From NCBI GenBank assembly GCA_902762855.1, contig CACWPR010000015.1:1-37248 (forward strand): a stretch of DNA of 37,248 nt. Reading direction: 5' to 3'. The position numbers and the translations under genes are program-made. Origin of the DNA: Ruminococcus flavefaciens. Lineage in GTDB: Bacteria > Bacillota > Clostridia > Oscillospirales > Ruminococcaceae. Under the pieces are notes generated by a model that saw only the letters and a program-made list of their open reading frames with translations, was not told where the DNA came from and did not search any database. Shown one piece after another: positions 1 to 8,024 of this stretch (position 1 is the stretch's first letter; each line of letters begins with the position of its first letter).

Positions 1-32
1 CGGCATGAGTTTTATTCACCGCTCACGCTGAC

Positions 33-61
33 TTGTTTTGGGCGGATGTAAGTGTTATAAT
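33..61 (+). promoter_or_regulatory. sigma-A promoter of the BSP-like lipoprotein gene
   Basis: TTGTTT (33-38) and TATAAT (56-61) are separated by 17 bases. Transcription would start near 68, leaving a leader of about 25 bases that holds the GAAAGG ribosome binding site. Confidence 0.7.
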
Positions 62-92
62 ATTATATAGTATATGAGAAAGGATGAATAAA

Positions 93-1196
93 ATGAAAAA
101 GGAACATCTCTTAGCAGCTCTTCTGACAGCCGCTATGCTCACGTCATGCGGCAGCAGGACCGTCAGCCAGACTTCATCTGAAAGCGGTGTCCCCCCCACT
201 GTCGTAACCGCATCCTCCGCTGACAGCTCCGAACCTGCTTCTGCTGAAACTACAGTCACTGACTCGGCTAAGAATCCCGAAAACAGCACAGTCACGACTG
301 AAAGCAATACCTCTGCTGACTCTTCAGGAGCACCGTCTGCTCAGAACGATTATTCAGAAGAAAACTCAGAACTCAGTTCAGATGGACCTTCACTTATAGA
401 CATATCCATTTTCAGCGAAGGACTTCCCGGCATATCAGTCTCATATGACAATAGCTGCGTTTATGAGTACGGTTCCGCTAAGGGCTTTGACTTCACTCTG
501 GTCCTTGACCTCGACAAATGGGAGGGCAATACCTCACCGGAACAGCTTGTGACTGCCTCTCAGCTATTCTGGGAGTGTTATCCACGTATGTACACTCGTT
601 TCGGTACGACCTCCGGAGCTCCGAAAGACGTGACTCTCGCTGTTGAAAATGAAGGCTACTCCCCTGCATATACAATGGGAGACTTCGTACACCTCCATGA
701 TGAATGGCTCCGGGACTACCCTGAGGATTTCGACTGTCTCACCCACGAATTCGCTCATGTGATACAGAATGGCTGGGACGGTGAATTCTGCGAATACAGC
801 GACTATATCGAACGCTTCGCTGACTTCTGCCGCTATGAGTACGCATTCCGCAGCGGAGCCTTCAACGACTCCAACTGGACCCTGTGGACTCCCGACTACG
901 AAGGTGACCTGGCTTCCTCCAACAGATTTTTCGTCTGGCTCGACTACACATACTCCACCCCCTCAAAGGACATAATGCTTGACTTCTTCCGTGTATGCTA
1001 TGAGCAAAGCTATCCCTCAGGCCAGTGGAACAGCGCATGGCAGGAGATATTCTCCGGAACTGCACTTGAAGGCCGCTCCATTTCAGATGTGTGGGATGAA
1101 TTTGCCTCATCAGACTTCGCTTATCTTTCATCAGACGGCACTTACGGTACCTCAGAGCTGCTGAGCACCTATGACATCCGCAGTAAAATAGCATGA
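93..1196 (+). CDS. secreted lipoprotein with basic secretory protein (BSP) metallopeptidase-like domain
   Basis: A predicted surface lipoprotein, probably a zinc peptidase. The N-terminus has a short basic segment, a hydrophobic core and the lipobox LTSC, so it should be lipid-anchored outside the membrane. A Ser/Thr/Glu-rich linker covers roughly residues 22-100. The globular part contains HEFAHVIQ near residue 218, an HExxH zinc site, followed about 20 residues later by YIERFADFCRY. This matches the HExxH plus downstream acidic/aromatic arrangement of the plant and bacterial BSP family (PF04450). The start at 93 is preferred over the in-frame ATG at 84, because GAAAGG (78-83) sits 9 bases before 93 but touches 84. 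The gene is monocistronic, with its own promoter and terminator. The substrate is unknown. The family call rests on motif and overall pattern, and peptidase activity is inferred. Confidence 0.8.
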   Translation: MKKEHLLAALLTAAMLTSCGSRTVSQTSSESGVPPTVVTASSADSSEPASAETTVTDSAKNPENSTVTTESNTSADSSGAPSAQNDYSEENSELSSDGPSLIDISIFSEGLPGISVSYDNSCVYEYGSAKGFDFTLVLDLDKWEGNTSPEQLVTASQLFWECYPRMYTRFGTTSGAPKDVTLAVENEGYSPAYTMGDFVHLHDEWLRDYPEDFDCLTHEFAHVIQNGWDGEFCEYSDYIERFADFCRYEYAFRSGAFNDSNWTLWTPDYEGDLASSNRFFVWLDYTYSTPSKDIMLDFFRVCYEQSYPSGQWNSAWQEIFSGTALEGRSISDVWDEFASSDFAYLSSDGTYGTSELLSTYDIRSKIA

Positions 1197-1202
1197 GCCC
1201 AT

Positions 1203-1242
1203 AAAAAAGTCCGCAGAGATCACATGATCTTTGCGGACTTTT
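1203..1242. terminator. bidirectional intrinsic terminator
   Basis: The stem is AAAAGTCCGCA...TGCGGACTTTT, flanked by A/T runs on both sides, so it can end the plus-strand lipoprotein transcript and the minus-strand synthetase fusion transcript. Between it and the fusion gene's stop lie about 230 bases (1243-1476) in which I see no convincing gene. Confidence 0.85.
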
Positions 1243-1476
1243 ATAATATCAACAGATATGGTCAGAAGGCAGCAAGCCGCAGAGCGCAGCTATGCCCTCA
1301 TTTTTATATACGGGTGATATCCCCGGTTGCAGCAGTCCCCTTGTCAGATAACTGACATTCTGACGCAGCAATGTGCTCTTTGCTTTTCCCCATGCAAAAA
1401 GCACATCCCCATTAAATTTCCCTATATCTATCAATAACACAGCTCAGCCTTTCCGGCTGCACTGTCATCCCTCAAA

Positions 1477-4008
1477 TCATGCTGTTTCTATGCTGTTTGC
1501 GTTATGGAGCTTGAGCTTTTCAACAGCCTGCTCCCTCATCTTGTACTTGAGTATCTTTCCTGCTGCGTTCATTGGGAAACCGTCAACGAAATCAACATAC
1601 CTCGGACACTTGTGCTTTGCCATCCTTGCAAGGCAGAAGTCCTTTATTTCCTGCTCCGTTGCAGTCTCGCCGTCCTGGAGAATGATGCAGGCCATTATCT
1701 CCTCACCGTAGTCAGCATCAGGAACTCCTATTACCTGAACATCCTTTACCTTAGGGTATGTATAGAGGAAGTCCTCTATCTCCTTGGGGTAGATGTTTTC
1801 TCCTCCACGGATTATCATATCCTTTATACGGCCGGTTATCTTGTAGTAGCCGTCAGATGAACGTCTGCGTGCAAGGTCTCCTGTATGGAGCCAGCCCTCA
1901 GAGTCGATAGCTGCTGCTGTAGCCTCAGGCATCTTGTAATAGCCCTTCATTATATTGTATCCCCTTGCTACGAACTCTCCGTCTGTATCATCCGGGAGCT
2001 CCTCGTTGGTCTCAGGGTCAACTATCTTGCACTCTACGCCGAATATCGGTCCGCCGACTGTATTTACTCTCTGCTCGATAGAGTCAGTAGTCTTGCTCAT
2101 GGTAGTAGCCGGTGAAGCCTCTGTCTGACCGTAGGTTATGCATATCTCAGACATATGCATCTTCTCGATGACCTCTTCCATGGTCTTTATCGGACAGGGT
2201 GAACCTGCCATGATACCGGTCCTCATGTAGGAGAAGTCAGTCTTGTCAAAGTCCTCATGTCCAAGCATTGCAATAAACATTGTAGGAACTCCGTGGAAAC
2301 AGGTTATCTTCTCCTTGTTGATGCAAGCCAGTCCCTTTCTGGGAGAGAATCTTGTTATAGGAGACATAGTGGTTCCGTGAGTCATTGATGCTGTCATTGC
2401 AAGTACCATTCCGAAGCAGTGGAACATAGGCACCTGTATCATCATACGGTCTGCTGTGGAGAGGTCCATACAGTCTCCGATAGCCTTACCATTGTTTACT
2501 ACATTATAATGTGTAAGCATTACGCCCTTGGGGAAGCCTGTTGTTCCTGAGGTGTACTGCATATTTGCAACGTCATGTATATCTATTGTCTTGCGGACTG
2601 CCTCTACCTGGCTGTAGGGAACGTTCTTTGAAAGTGCAACTGCCTCGTCCCAGGTGTAGCATCCGTTGTTCTTGGAGTCAACTGTGATAACGTTCTTGAG
2701 ATAAGGGAGTCTTGCAGATTCCAGCTTTCCGGGCTCACAGGTCTCAAGCTCAGGGCAGAGCTCCTTGATGATGTCCACATACTTGATATTCTTTATGCCG
2801 TCTATCATGACCAGAGTCATAGTATCTGACTGTCTCAGCAGGTACTCAGCCTCGTGGATGCGGTATTCGCTGTTCATGGTAACGAGAACTGCGCCTATCT
2901 TTGTGGTAGCCCAGAATGTTATGTACCACTGGGGAACGTTTGTAGCCCAGATAGCTACGTGGTCGCCCTTCTTTACTCCCATTGCCAGAAGTGAACGGGC
3001 AAATGTATCAACATCGTCCCTGAACTCCGGATATGTTCTGGTGTAGTCCAGCTCAGTATAGCGGAATGCGTACTGATTCGGGAACTGCTCGCAGATACGG
3101 TCGAGAATATCAGGGAAGGTATAGTTAAGTATCCTCTCCTTAGGCCATGGATACTGACCGTCGCCTCTCATATTTGTCTGGAGGGAGTGCTTGTGCTTTT
3201 TCTTATAGGGAGCCATGTACTCGGCAAACTGAGGTATAACGATACCTGCGTCGCTGAGGTCTCTTGCCCAGCGCTTTACCCATTCAAGAGAAATGTATCC
3301 GTTGTAATTGATAGTATCAAGAGCCTCTATCATCTGCTTTACAGGGATGTCACCGCTGCCCATGATGCGGTATTCAACTTCACCTTCTGCATTTACAACG
3401 CTGTCCTTTACCTGGATGAACTTTATGTACTCGCCCAGGTTTGCAACTGTCTGCTCAGGTGACTCTCCGCCGAAACGGTAGGGGTGATGCATATCCCAGA
3501 GGGCGGCGACCTTACGGTTCTTTACTCTGCCGAGCACCTTTGCAAGTCTGGCAGTGTCGCTGTAGACACCGTTTGTCTCCACCAGCAGGGTCACATTGTA
3601 CTCCTCTGCCACAGGGACCAGCTTCTGAAGAGCCTCAACGATATAGTCATCGTCCACCTCGTCAACAGCCTTTGGACCAAGGTCTGCAAGTATTCTTATA
3701 TATGAGGCACCGAGCTTGCTTGCGAGCTGAGCATATGCAGTTATCTCAGCCTCAGCCTCGGCAAATTTATCCTTGAATTTAAGACAAGCACCGGAATCAA
3801 GGCATGGTATCTCAAGTCCGAGAGTCTTTAGCTTTGCGATAGTAGCAGGAAGCTGTGACTCAGTAAAGGGCTGGGCTTTTACGGAGAATATCTCATTTCC
3901 GAGGCCTCTCAGCTCAATACCGTCAAATTTGAAGTCCTTAGCCATTGAATAGATGTCCGGCCATGACCAGTCCGGACAAGCAAGTGTAGAAAAGCTTATC
4001 TTCATCAT
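1477..4008 (-). CDS. sugar phosphate isomerase/epimerase-like TIM barrel fused to AMP-dependent acyl-CoA synthetase
   Basis: An 843-residue two-domain protein. Residues 1 to about 268 form an AP_endonuc_2 (PF01261) TIM barrel of the sugar phosphate isomerase/epimerase type. Its likely metal ligands are visible in LLVETNG (Glu about 144), LWDMHHP (Asp/His about 172-174) and ISLEW (Glu about 242). After a short basic linker, residues about 293-835 are an ANL-superfamily ligase. Its features are the phosphate loop YTSGTTGFPKG (about 485-495), YGQTEASP, the hinge region GWLHTGDLA, and the C-terminal lysine in NAAGKILKYKMRE. That domain adenylates a carboxylic acid and usually transfers it to CoA. 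ATG at 4008 follows AAAGG by 7 bases; an upstream in-frame TTG at 4014 is too close to that site. The gene is monocistronic with its own promoter. The acid substrate and the reason for the fusion are unknown. Confidence 0.88.
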   Translation of the reverse strand: MMKISFSTLACPDWSWPDIYSMAKDFKFDGIELRGLGNEIFSVKAQPFTESQLPATIAKLKTLGLEIPCLDSGACLKFKDKFAEAEAEITAYAQLASKLGASYIRILADLGPKAVDEVDDDYIVEALQKLVPVAEEYNVTLLVETNGVYSDTARLAKVLGRVKNRKVAALWDMHHPYRFGGESPEQTVANLGEYIKFIQVKDSVVNAEGEVEYRIMGSGDIPVKQMIEALDTINYNGYISLEWVKRWARDLSDAGIVIPQFAEYMAPYKKKHKHSLQTNMRGDGQYPWPKERILNYTFPDILDRICEQFPNQYAFRYTELDYTRTYPEFRDDVDTFARSLLAMGVKKGDHVAIWATNVPQWYITFWATTKIGAVLVTMNSEYRIHEAEYLLRQSDTMTLVMIDGIKNIKYVDIIKELCPELETCEPGKLESARLPYLKNVITVDSKNNGCYTWDEAVALSKNVPYSQVEAVRKTIDIHDVANMQYTSGTTGFPKGVMLTHYNVVNNGKAIGDCMDLSTADRMMIQVPMFHCFGMVLAMTASMTHGTTMSPITRFSPRKGLACINKEKITCFHGVPTMFIAMLGHEDFDKTDFSYMRTGIMAGSPCPIKTMEEVIEKMHMSEICITYGQTEASPATTMSKTTDSIEQRVNTVGGPIFGVECKIVDPETNEELPDDTDGEFVARGYNIMKGYYKMPEATAAAIDSEGWLHTGDLARRRSSDGYYKITGRIKDMIIRGGENIYPKEIEDFLYTYPKVKDVQVIGVPDADYGEEIMACIILQDGETATEQEIKDFCLARMAKHKCPRYVDFVDGFPMNAAGKILKYKMREQAVEKLKLHNANSIETA

Positions 4009-4043
4009 TATCAATCCTTTTCAGAAAAAATATACCAAATCAC

Positions 4044-4072
4044 ATTATACCACATATTTCAGAGAATTGCAA
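4044..4072 (-). promoter_or_regulatory. sigma-A promoter of the fusion gene
   Basis: On the minus strand TTGCAA (4067-4072), 17 bases, then TATAAT (4044-4049). This gives a leader of about 30 bases before the start at 4008. Confidence 0.8.
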
Positions 4073-4123
4073 TAGGTTTATACAAATTTAACCTTATACA
4101 TTATACTGCGTTAAATCTTATTC

Positions 4124-4327
4124 TCAAATATGTCCGTCAATAAGCCCTGTGCCCGTTTCCTCCAGCTTCTCAACTGCAAGCTCCTTTGGATCGTAAGGAA
4201 GATTCTTCACAAGGCGGTTGGCCATTCTTCTGTCGTTGAATTTTCTCGCAAACTGCGGCATATACACCAGCATATACCTTGAGCAGAAATACTTGTTATC
4301 CGTTTTTCGCCTGACTACCCACTTCAT
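4124..4327 (-). CDS. small basic protein of unknown function
   Basis: A 67-residue, Arg/Lys-rich protein starting MKWVVRRKTDNKYF. I do not recognise a family, and there is no signal peptide or membrane segment. The strong ribosome binding site (CGGAGG, 7 bases before the ATG) and its place 13 bases behind the YdcF-like gene support a real last cistron of the PHP-ydcF operon. The central stretch YMPQFARKFNDRRMANRLV looks helical and basic, so RNA or ribosome contact is conceivable but unproven. No terminator is visible after the stop; the next signal is the fusion gene's promoter. Confidence 0.6.
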   Translation of the reverse strand: MKWVVRRKTDNKYFCSRYMLVYMPQFARKFNDRRMANRLVKNLPYDPKELAVEKLEETGTGLIDGHI

Positions 4328-4340
4328 TCCGGCACCTCCG

Positions 4341-5123
4341 TTACTTTTTCAATGCGTAATATGTCACTCCGAACCACTCCCTGACCCAATAGGTCGGGAC
4401 CAGCCACCAGGACGTTTCCGCAGAAATGTTGTAAGCCTCCATTCCCAGCTTTTCCGCAAGCATCTCCGCTCTTAGCTGGTGGTAGCCGTCTGTTACTATA
4501 GTTATGGTCTCCGGAAGGCCTTCACGTTGTATTATCTCCCGTGAAAAGCGAAGGTTCTGCTCTGTATCCACAGACCTGTCCTCCATGAATACCCTCTCAG
4601 GTGCTATGCCCTTCTCTGTCAGATATTCCTTCATGCACTGTGCCTCGCTTATGGCCTCATCATTGCCTTTTCCGCCGGATACCACAACGCATACCTCATC
4701 ATTTTCAGCGAGATAGCCGTAAGCTGCGTCAAGACGTTTTTTCAGCATCAGACTCGGTCTGCCGTTCTTGACTTTACAGCCCAGCACCACCAGTGTAGTC
4801 TCCTTGCCGGCAGGACGGTCGTTCATGGCTCTGACCATGAAAATACTGACCGTTATCCCCATTATGACAAACGCAGCAAACAGACCTCCGCAAACGCAGA
4901 CTGCTGCCCTGCCGGCAGGCTTGTCCCAAAGCCTGCTGACAAGCTCTCTGAACGGCCGGAAGAACATGAAAACAGCTGTAAGTCCGGCTGATACTGCTGC
5001 TCCGGCAATGTTTCCAAGATTTATGATGCCATGCTCCACAGGCACAAGAAAAATTATCAGTAATACAAAAGAAATGAGAGTCGGCAAAACTCTCATTTCT
5101 GTGATCTCCATAAATTTGCTCAT
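4341..5123 (-). CDS. YdcF/DUF218 family membrane protein
   Basis: The N-terminal third is hydrophobic, with about three membrane segments between residues 12 and 95. A DUF218 (PF02698) domain follows, facing outward in known relatives. Family landmarks are VVLGCKVKNGRPS (about 112-124), RLDAAYGYL, VVVSGGKGNDE and the DTEQNLRFSREI block. These proteins (SanA/YdcF/ElyC type) are tied to envelope functions, including polyprenyl-phosphate or peptidoglycan intermediates in some bacteria, but the reaction is not settled. ATG at 5123 follows TAGGAG. The gene starts 7 bases after the PHP gene's stop and is clearly co-transcribed with it. Confidence 0.85.
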   Translation of the reverse strand: MSKFMEITEMRVLPTLISFVLLIIFLVPVEHGIINLGNIAGAAVSAGLTAVFMFFRPFRELVSRLWDKPAGRAAVCVCGGLFAAFVIMGITVSIFMVRAMNDRPAGKETTLVVLGCKVKNGRPSLMLKKRLDAAYGYLAENDEVCVVVSGGKGNDEAISEAQCMKEYLTEKGIAPERVFMEDRSVDTEQNLRFSREIIQREGLPETITIVTDGYHQLRAEMLAEKLGMEAYNISAETSWWLVPTYWVREWFGVTYYALKK

Positions 5124-5130
5124 TTTACTC

Positions 5131-5967
5131 CTATTTCATCTTTGCGGCCAGTTTTATTATCCTGTCCAGATTTTCCTTAGTCGTTGTTTCACTGCCCAGA
5201 TGTGTAGGGACACTGTTATAAAGGCCGTGGAAATCTGAGCCTCCGGTCTGTATAAGGTCATATCTCTCCGCAACATCCCTGAGTTTGCTGCGGTAGTCCT
5301 CATCGGCGGAATAATGTCCCACCTCGACACCGTCTATCTTCCCCTTCTTCGCAAGCTCCTCCAAGAGCTCAAGATTGTCATACTGCGCCGGATGGGCCAT
5401 TACAGCCACTCCTTTTGCCGTATGGATGAGGTCGATGACAAAATTAACATCCGGGTACTCACGCTCAACATAGCAGCTTCCTACCTCCGGATTGAAGAGC
5501 TCCCTGTCAAGGTCGCCGTAAAACTCCAGAGCGTAGCCGTAGTCGATGAGTGCCCTCATGATATGCTGTTTGAAGATACTTTTTGAAGAGGTCGTGTGTT
5601 TCAATACGCTTTCGAGAGTGATCGGATATTTCTCCATTACCTTGTCGATCATATCCTTTGAGCATTCTTTTCTTATCTCGCAGGATTTAAGGCACAGGCC
5701 CTCGAGTCTGTCAGGCTTGGAAGGCGCATAACAGAGAATGTGTACCTTGCTGTTTCTGTCTTTATCCCATGCTGAAAGCTCCACACCGTGGAGGATTTTT
5801 ATCCCGGCACGTTCAGCAAGAACGTCTGCACGGGAAAAAGAGGCCATTGTATCATGGTCAGTGATAGATAACCAGTCTATACCTGTACGCTGTGCCTGAG
5901 CGATGATATCTTCAATACCCAGGGAGCCGTCAGATAGCTTGGTATGACAGTGCAGATCGCAAATCAT
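5131..5967 (-). CDS. PHP-domain phosphoesterase
   Basis: A 278-residue cytosolic metal-dependent phosphoesterase of the PHP family. It belongs to the TrpH/YciV-like group, which in characterised members hydrolyses 3',5'-nucleoside bisphosphates or short RNA 5' ends. The metal-binding motifs appear in order: DLHCHTKLSDGS at the N-terminus, TDHDT (about 38), HGVELSA (about 62), AHPAQYD (about 193) and GGSDFHG (about 245). The frame stays open for another 50 codons upstream, but the GAGGAG site just before 5967 and the family's usual MxxDLHxH start fix the N-terminus here. It is the first gene of a three-gene operon with a leader of about 75 bases holding two palindromes. Confidence 0.88.
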   Translation of the reverse strand: MICDLHCHTKLSDGSLGIEDIIAQAQRTGIDWLSITDHDTMASFSRADVLAERAGIKILHGVELSAWDKDRNSKVHILCYAPSKPDRLEGLCLKSCEIRKECSKDMIDKVMEKYPITLESVLKHTTSSKSIFKQHIMRALIDYGYALEFYGDLDRELFNPEVGSCYVEREYPDVNFVIDLIHTAKGVAVMAHPAQYDNLELLEELAKKGKIDGVEVGHYSADEDYRSKLRDVAERYDLIQTGGSDFHGLYNSVPTHLGSETTTKENLDRIIKLAAKMK

Positions 5968-5980
5968 AGTGTACTCCTCT

Positions 5981-6029
5981 CCGTCCGAATGAGGACGGAT
6001 AAATATATAATTGATGTCCTTCAAGACAT
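5981..6029 (-). promoter_or_regulatory. two palindromes in the leader of the PHP gene
   Basis: CCGTCC/GGACGG (5981-5998) lies directly upstream of the ribosome binding site. ATGTC/GACAT (6014-6029) lies about 15 bases further upstream. Both fall inside the predicted transcript. They could be operator or translational-control hairpins; no known riboswitch is recognised. Confidence 0.4.
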
Positions 6030-6049
6030 TATATACAAAACCAACAACA

Positions 6050-6078
6050 ATTATAACACAACTGCTAAAAGATTGCAA
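6050..6078 (-). promoter_or_regulatory. sigma-A promoter of the PHP-ydcF operon
   Basis: On the minus strand TTGCAA (6073-6078), a 17-base spacer and TATAAT (6050-6055), giving a start near 6043. No terminator is seen between the rsmI stop and this promoter, so some read-through from upstream is possible. Confidence 0.8.
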
Positions 6079-6120
6079 GTATTCTGCACAAATTTTCACA
6101 TTTTCATCACACTGCAACTG

Positions 6121-6951
6121 TCAGTCCTCACAGAAGGCAGCATAGAGTTCGCTTTTACGGTAGCCCGTTTCCTTGGCTACAGCCTTGCAGGCGTCTGTAG
6201 GCTTTTCGCCGTGTTCTACCAGCGCTTTCACCTGTTCTAAGGCTTCTTCAAGGCTCATGCCGCTGTCATCGCCGTCTGTTTTTCCCTCCAGCACCAGCAC
6301 AAATTCCCCTCTCGGCTCATTTTCGCTGTAGTACTCTGCGGCCTGGCCGAGTGTCATCCTCAGTACCTCTTCATGTACCTTGGTGAGCTCACGGCAGAGG
6401 GATATCCTCCGTTCTCCGCCAAAAAAGTCCCGGAGATCTGCAAGTGTGCTCCTGAGCTTGTGAGGTGCCTCATAGAATATCATTACTGCGGTCTCGTTCC
6501 TGAGGAGCTCAAGTCGCTCCTGCCTCTCCTTCTTCGGGACCGGCAGAAAGCCTTCAAAGGTGAATCTTCTTATGCCGAGTCCCGAAAGCGCCGCCGCAGA
6601 TACAACTGCACTGGGGCCGGGAACCACTCTTACATCGATGCCGTTTTCTGCACAAAGCCTTACAAGGACCTCGCCGGGGTCTGAGATACAGGGCATACCT
6701 GCATCTGTAACGACTCCTCCGTTCTCGCCGTCAAGGAGCCGGCCGATTATATTCAGGGCATCTGCCTGGGAGCTATGCTCATGAAAGCTCACAAGAGGCT
6801 TCTTTATCTCATACCGGTTCAGCAGCTTGACTGTCACACGGGTATCCTCGGCACAAATGAAGTCGACCTCCTTCAGCATCCTGAGCTGACGGAGAGTTAT
6901 GTCCTCCATGTTGCCTATGGGCGTTCCTATCAAGTATAATATACCGCTCAT
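6121..6951 (-). CDS. rsmI: 16S rRNA (cytidine(1402)-2'-O)-methyltransferase RsmI
   Basis: A 276-residue SAM-dependent methyltransferase of the tetrapyrrole-methylase fold. It adds the 2'-O-methyl group to C1402 in the decoding centre of 16S rRNA. Diagnostic segments are YLIGTPIGNMEDIT at the N-terminus, FICAEDTRVT (about 31-40), SFHEHS, VVTDAGMPCISDPG (about 79-92), VPGPSA and FEGFLPVPKKERQ. Length is normal. The ATG overlaps the stop of the upstream methyltransferase gene by 4 bases (ATGA), indicating translational coupling. It is the last gene of the RNA-modification cluster. Confidence 0.95.
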   Translation of the reverse strand: MSGILYLIGTPIGNMEDITLRQLRMLKEVDFICAEDTRVTVKLLNRYEIKKPLVSFHEHSSQADALNIIGRLLDGENGGVVTDAGMPCISDPGEVLVRLCAENGIDVRVVPGPSAVVSAAALSGLGIRRFTFEGFLPVPKKERQERLELLRNETAVMIFYEAPHKLRSTLADLRDFFGGERRISLCRELTKVHEEVLRMTLGQAAEYYSENEPRGEFVLVLEGKTDGDDSGMSLEEALEQVKALVEHGEKPTDACKAVAKETGYRKSELYAAFCED

Positions 6952-7670
6952 TGCTGCTCCTTTCCGGTGTCATATATCCTTTTCAGTTCGTCAGAGAAGC
7001 CTTCTCCGCTGCGTATGTATAGCTGAGGTTCGACCTTCATGAACGGCTTTGAACCTTTCTTTCCCTCAATGAGAAACAGCCATGGTGCATCTTCCGGAGT
7101 CTTCGAGACCATACGCAGTCTTTTAGGTTCTATATCATGCTCCTTCATTGCATATATCACGTCGCTGAGCCGCTCCGGACGGTTGCATATACAGAGCCTT
7201 CCGCCAAATTTCAGCAGTTTCTGTGCTGCGGCGCAGATGTCACCTATGTTGCACATTATCTCATGTCTGGCTATCTTCTGGGCGGTTATCACGCTTTGGA
7301 AGCCTGCATCCGCCGCCTTATACGGAGGGTTGCAGGTCACAAGGTCGAGCTGTCCGAGAGGAGCGCCCTCCCAGAGGACTTTGAGGTCTGCACAGACCGG
7401 GACTATGCCGGCAGTCTCGCTGCGTTCAAGTCCAAGTCTGAGCTGTTCGATAGCTCCCTCCTGGATGTCAACGGCATATGTCACCTGCGGAGGCTCTTTT
7501 TTCTGCATTATCAGCGGTATTATACCGCAGCCTGTGCCCAGGTCACAGGCCTTGTCCTTTCTGCGGTATCCGGAAAAGTCCGTGAGCAGAAAGGCATCTG
7601 TGCCGAATCTGTGGTCAGAGCTTGCACAGACGTATATCTTATCTGTCAGCTTTTCGTATTTGTATTCCAT
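6948..7670 (-). CDS. TrmN6-like tRNA1(Val) (adenine(37)-N6)-methyltransferase
   Basis: A 240-residue Rossmann-fold methyltransferase with the SAM loop CDLGTGCGIIPL (about 43-54) and the amino-methylating motif NPPY (about 113). The N-terminal pattern FGTDAFLLTDF is typical of TrmN6/YfiC, which makes m6A37 in tRNA1(Val) in E. coli. Firmicute members (YabB type) are adjacent to a GIY-YIG gene in Bacillus; here the downstream partner is rsmI, a gene order common to both groups. It sits 9 bases after the preceding gene and overlaps rsmI by 4 bases. The exact target base is inferred from the family. Confidence 0.85.
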   Translation of the reverse strand: MEYKYEKLTDKIYVCASSDHRFGTDAFLLTDFSGYRRKDKACDLGTGCGIIPLIMQKKEPPQVTYAVDIQEGAIEQLRLGLERSETAGIVPVCADLKVLWEGAPLGQLDLVTCNPPYKAADAGFQSVITAQKIARHEIMCNIGDICAAAQKLLKFGGRLCICNRPERLSDVIYAMKEHDIEPKRLRMVSKTPEDAPWLFLIEGKKGSKPFMKVEPQLYIRSGEGFSDELKRIYDTGKEQQ

Positions 7671-7679
7671 GTTAGTTCC

Positions 7680-8024
7680 TTATTCACCTGAATATGTGCG
7701 TATCACACTTATCGTTCCTATTATATGACTGTTGAATATATCAAGCTCATCAGCAGGTATCCACAGTTCCTGATGATAGCTTCTGCCAACTGTTCTGACC
7801 TCGAACTTTGAGACATATCCGTCATCCACTTCAAACCTTGTCACAAAACCTATGCAGTCAGGAGCTGAGCTGGCGTTCCACCTCTCAGCTATCTCGGCAG
7901 CATACCTTTCGTTCAGCACCGGATAGAATATAGGCTGCTCCGGCAGTCTCGGAGGAAACTTCTTATATCCGCTTTTTCTTATAAGTTCAAGCTCGGCACT
8001 GCCAACAGGTCTGAACAGTATCAT
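7680..8024 (-). CDS. small conserved 'ADP-ribosylation/crystallin J1' type protein
   Basis: A 114-residue soluble protein with the recurring pattern FRPVGSAEL, FPPRLPEQPIFYPVLN, GFVTRFEV, HQELWIPADEL and FNSHIIGTI. I recognise it as the small family usually labelled ADP-ribosylation/crystallin J1 in bacterial genomes. That label comes from distant naming, and no activity is established. No catalytic motif is obvious. The ATG overlaps the mnmA stop by 4 bases and the stop lies 9 bases before the TrmN6-like gene, so it is embedded in the RNA-modification operon. Confidence 0.75.
   Translation of the reverse strand: MILFRPVGSAELELIRKSGYKKFPPRLPEQPIFYPVLNERYAAEIAERWNASSAPDCIGFVTRFEVDDGYVSKFEVRTVGRSYHQELWIPADELDIFNSHIIGTISVIRTYSGE

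Noticed and set aside
1249..1440. Minus-strand ORF of 63 codons (GTG start) between the fusion gene and the terminator
   Set aside because: It has a GGAAAGG-like sequence before a GTG and reasonable codons, but no recognisable family. It lies in the 3' untranslated part of the fusion transcript. Could be a remnant; not strong enough to call.
5968..6117. In-frame 50-codon upstream extension of the PHP protein
   Set aside because: It spans the promoter and leader palindromes. The family start and GAGGAG support 5967.
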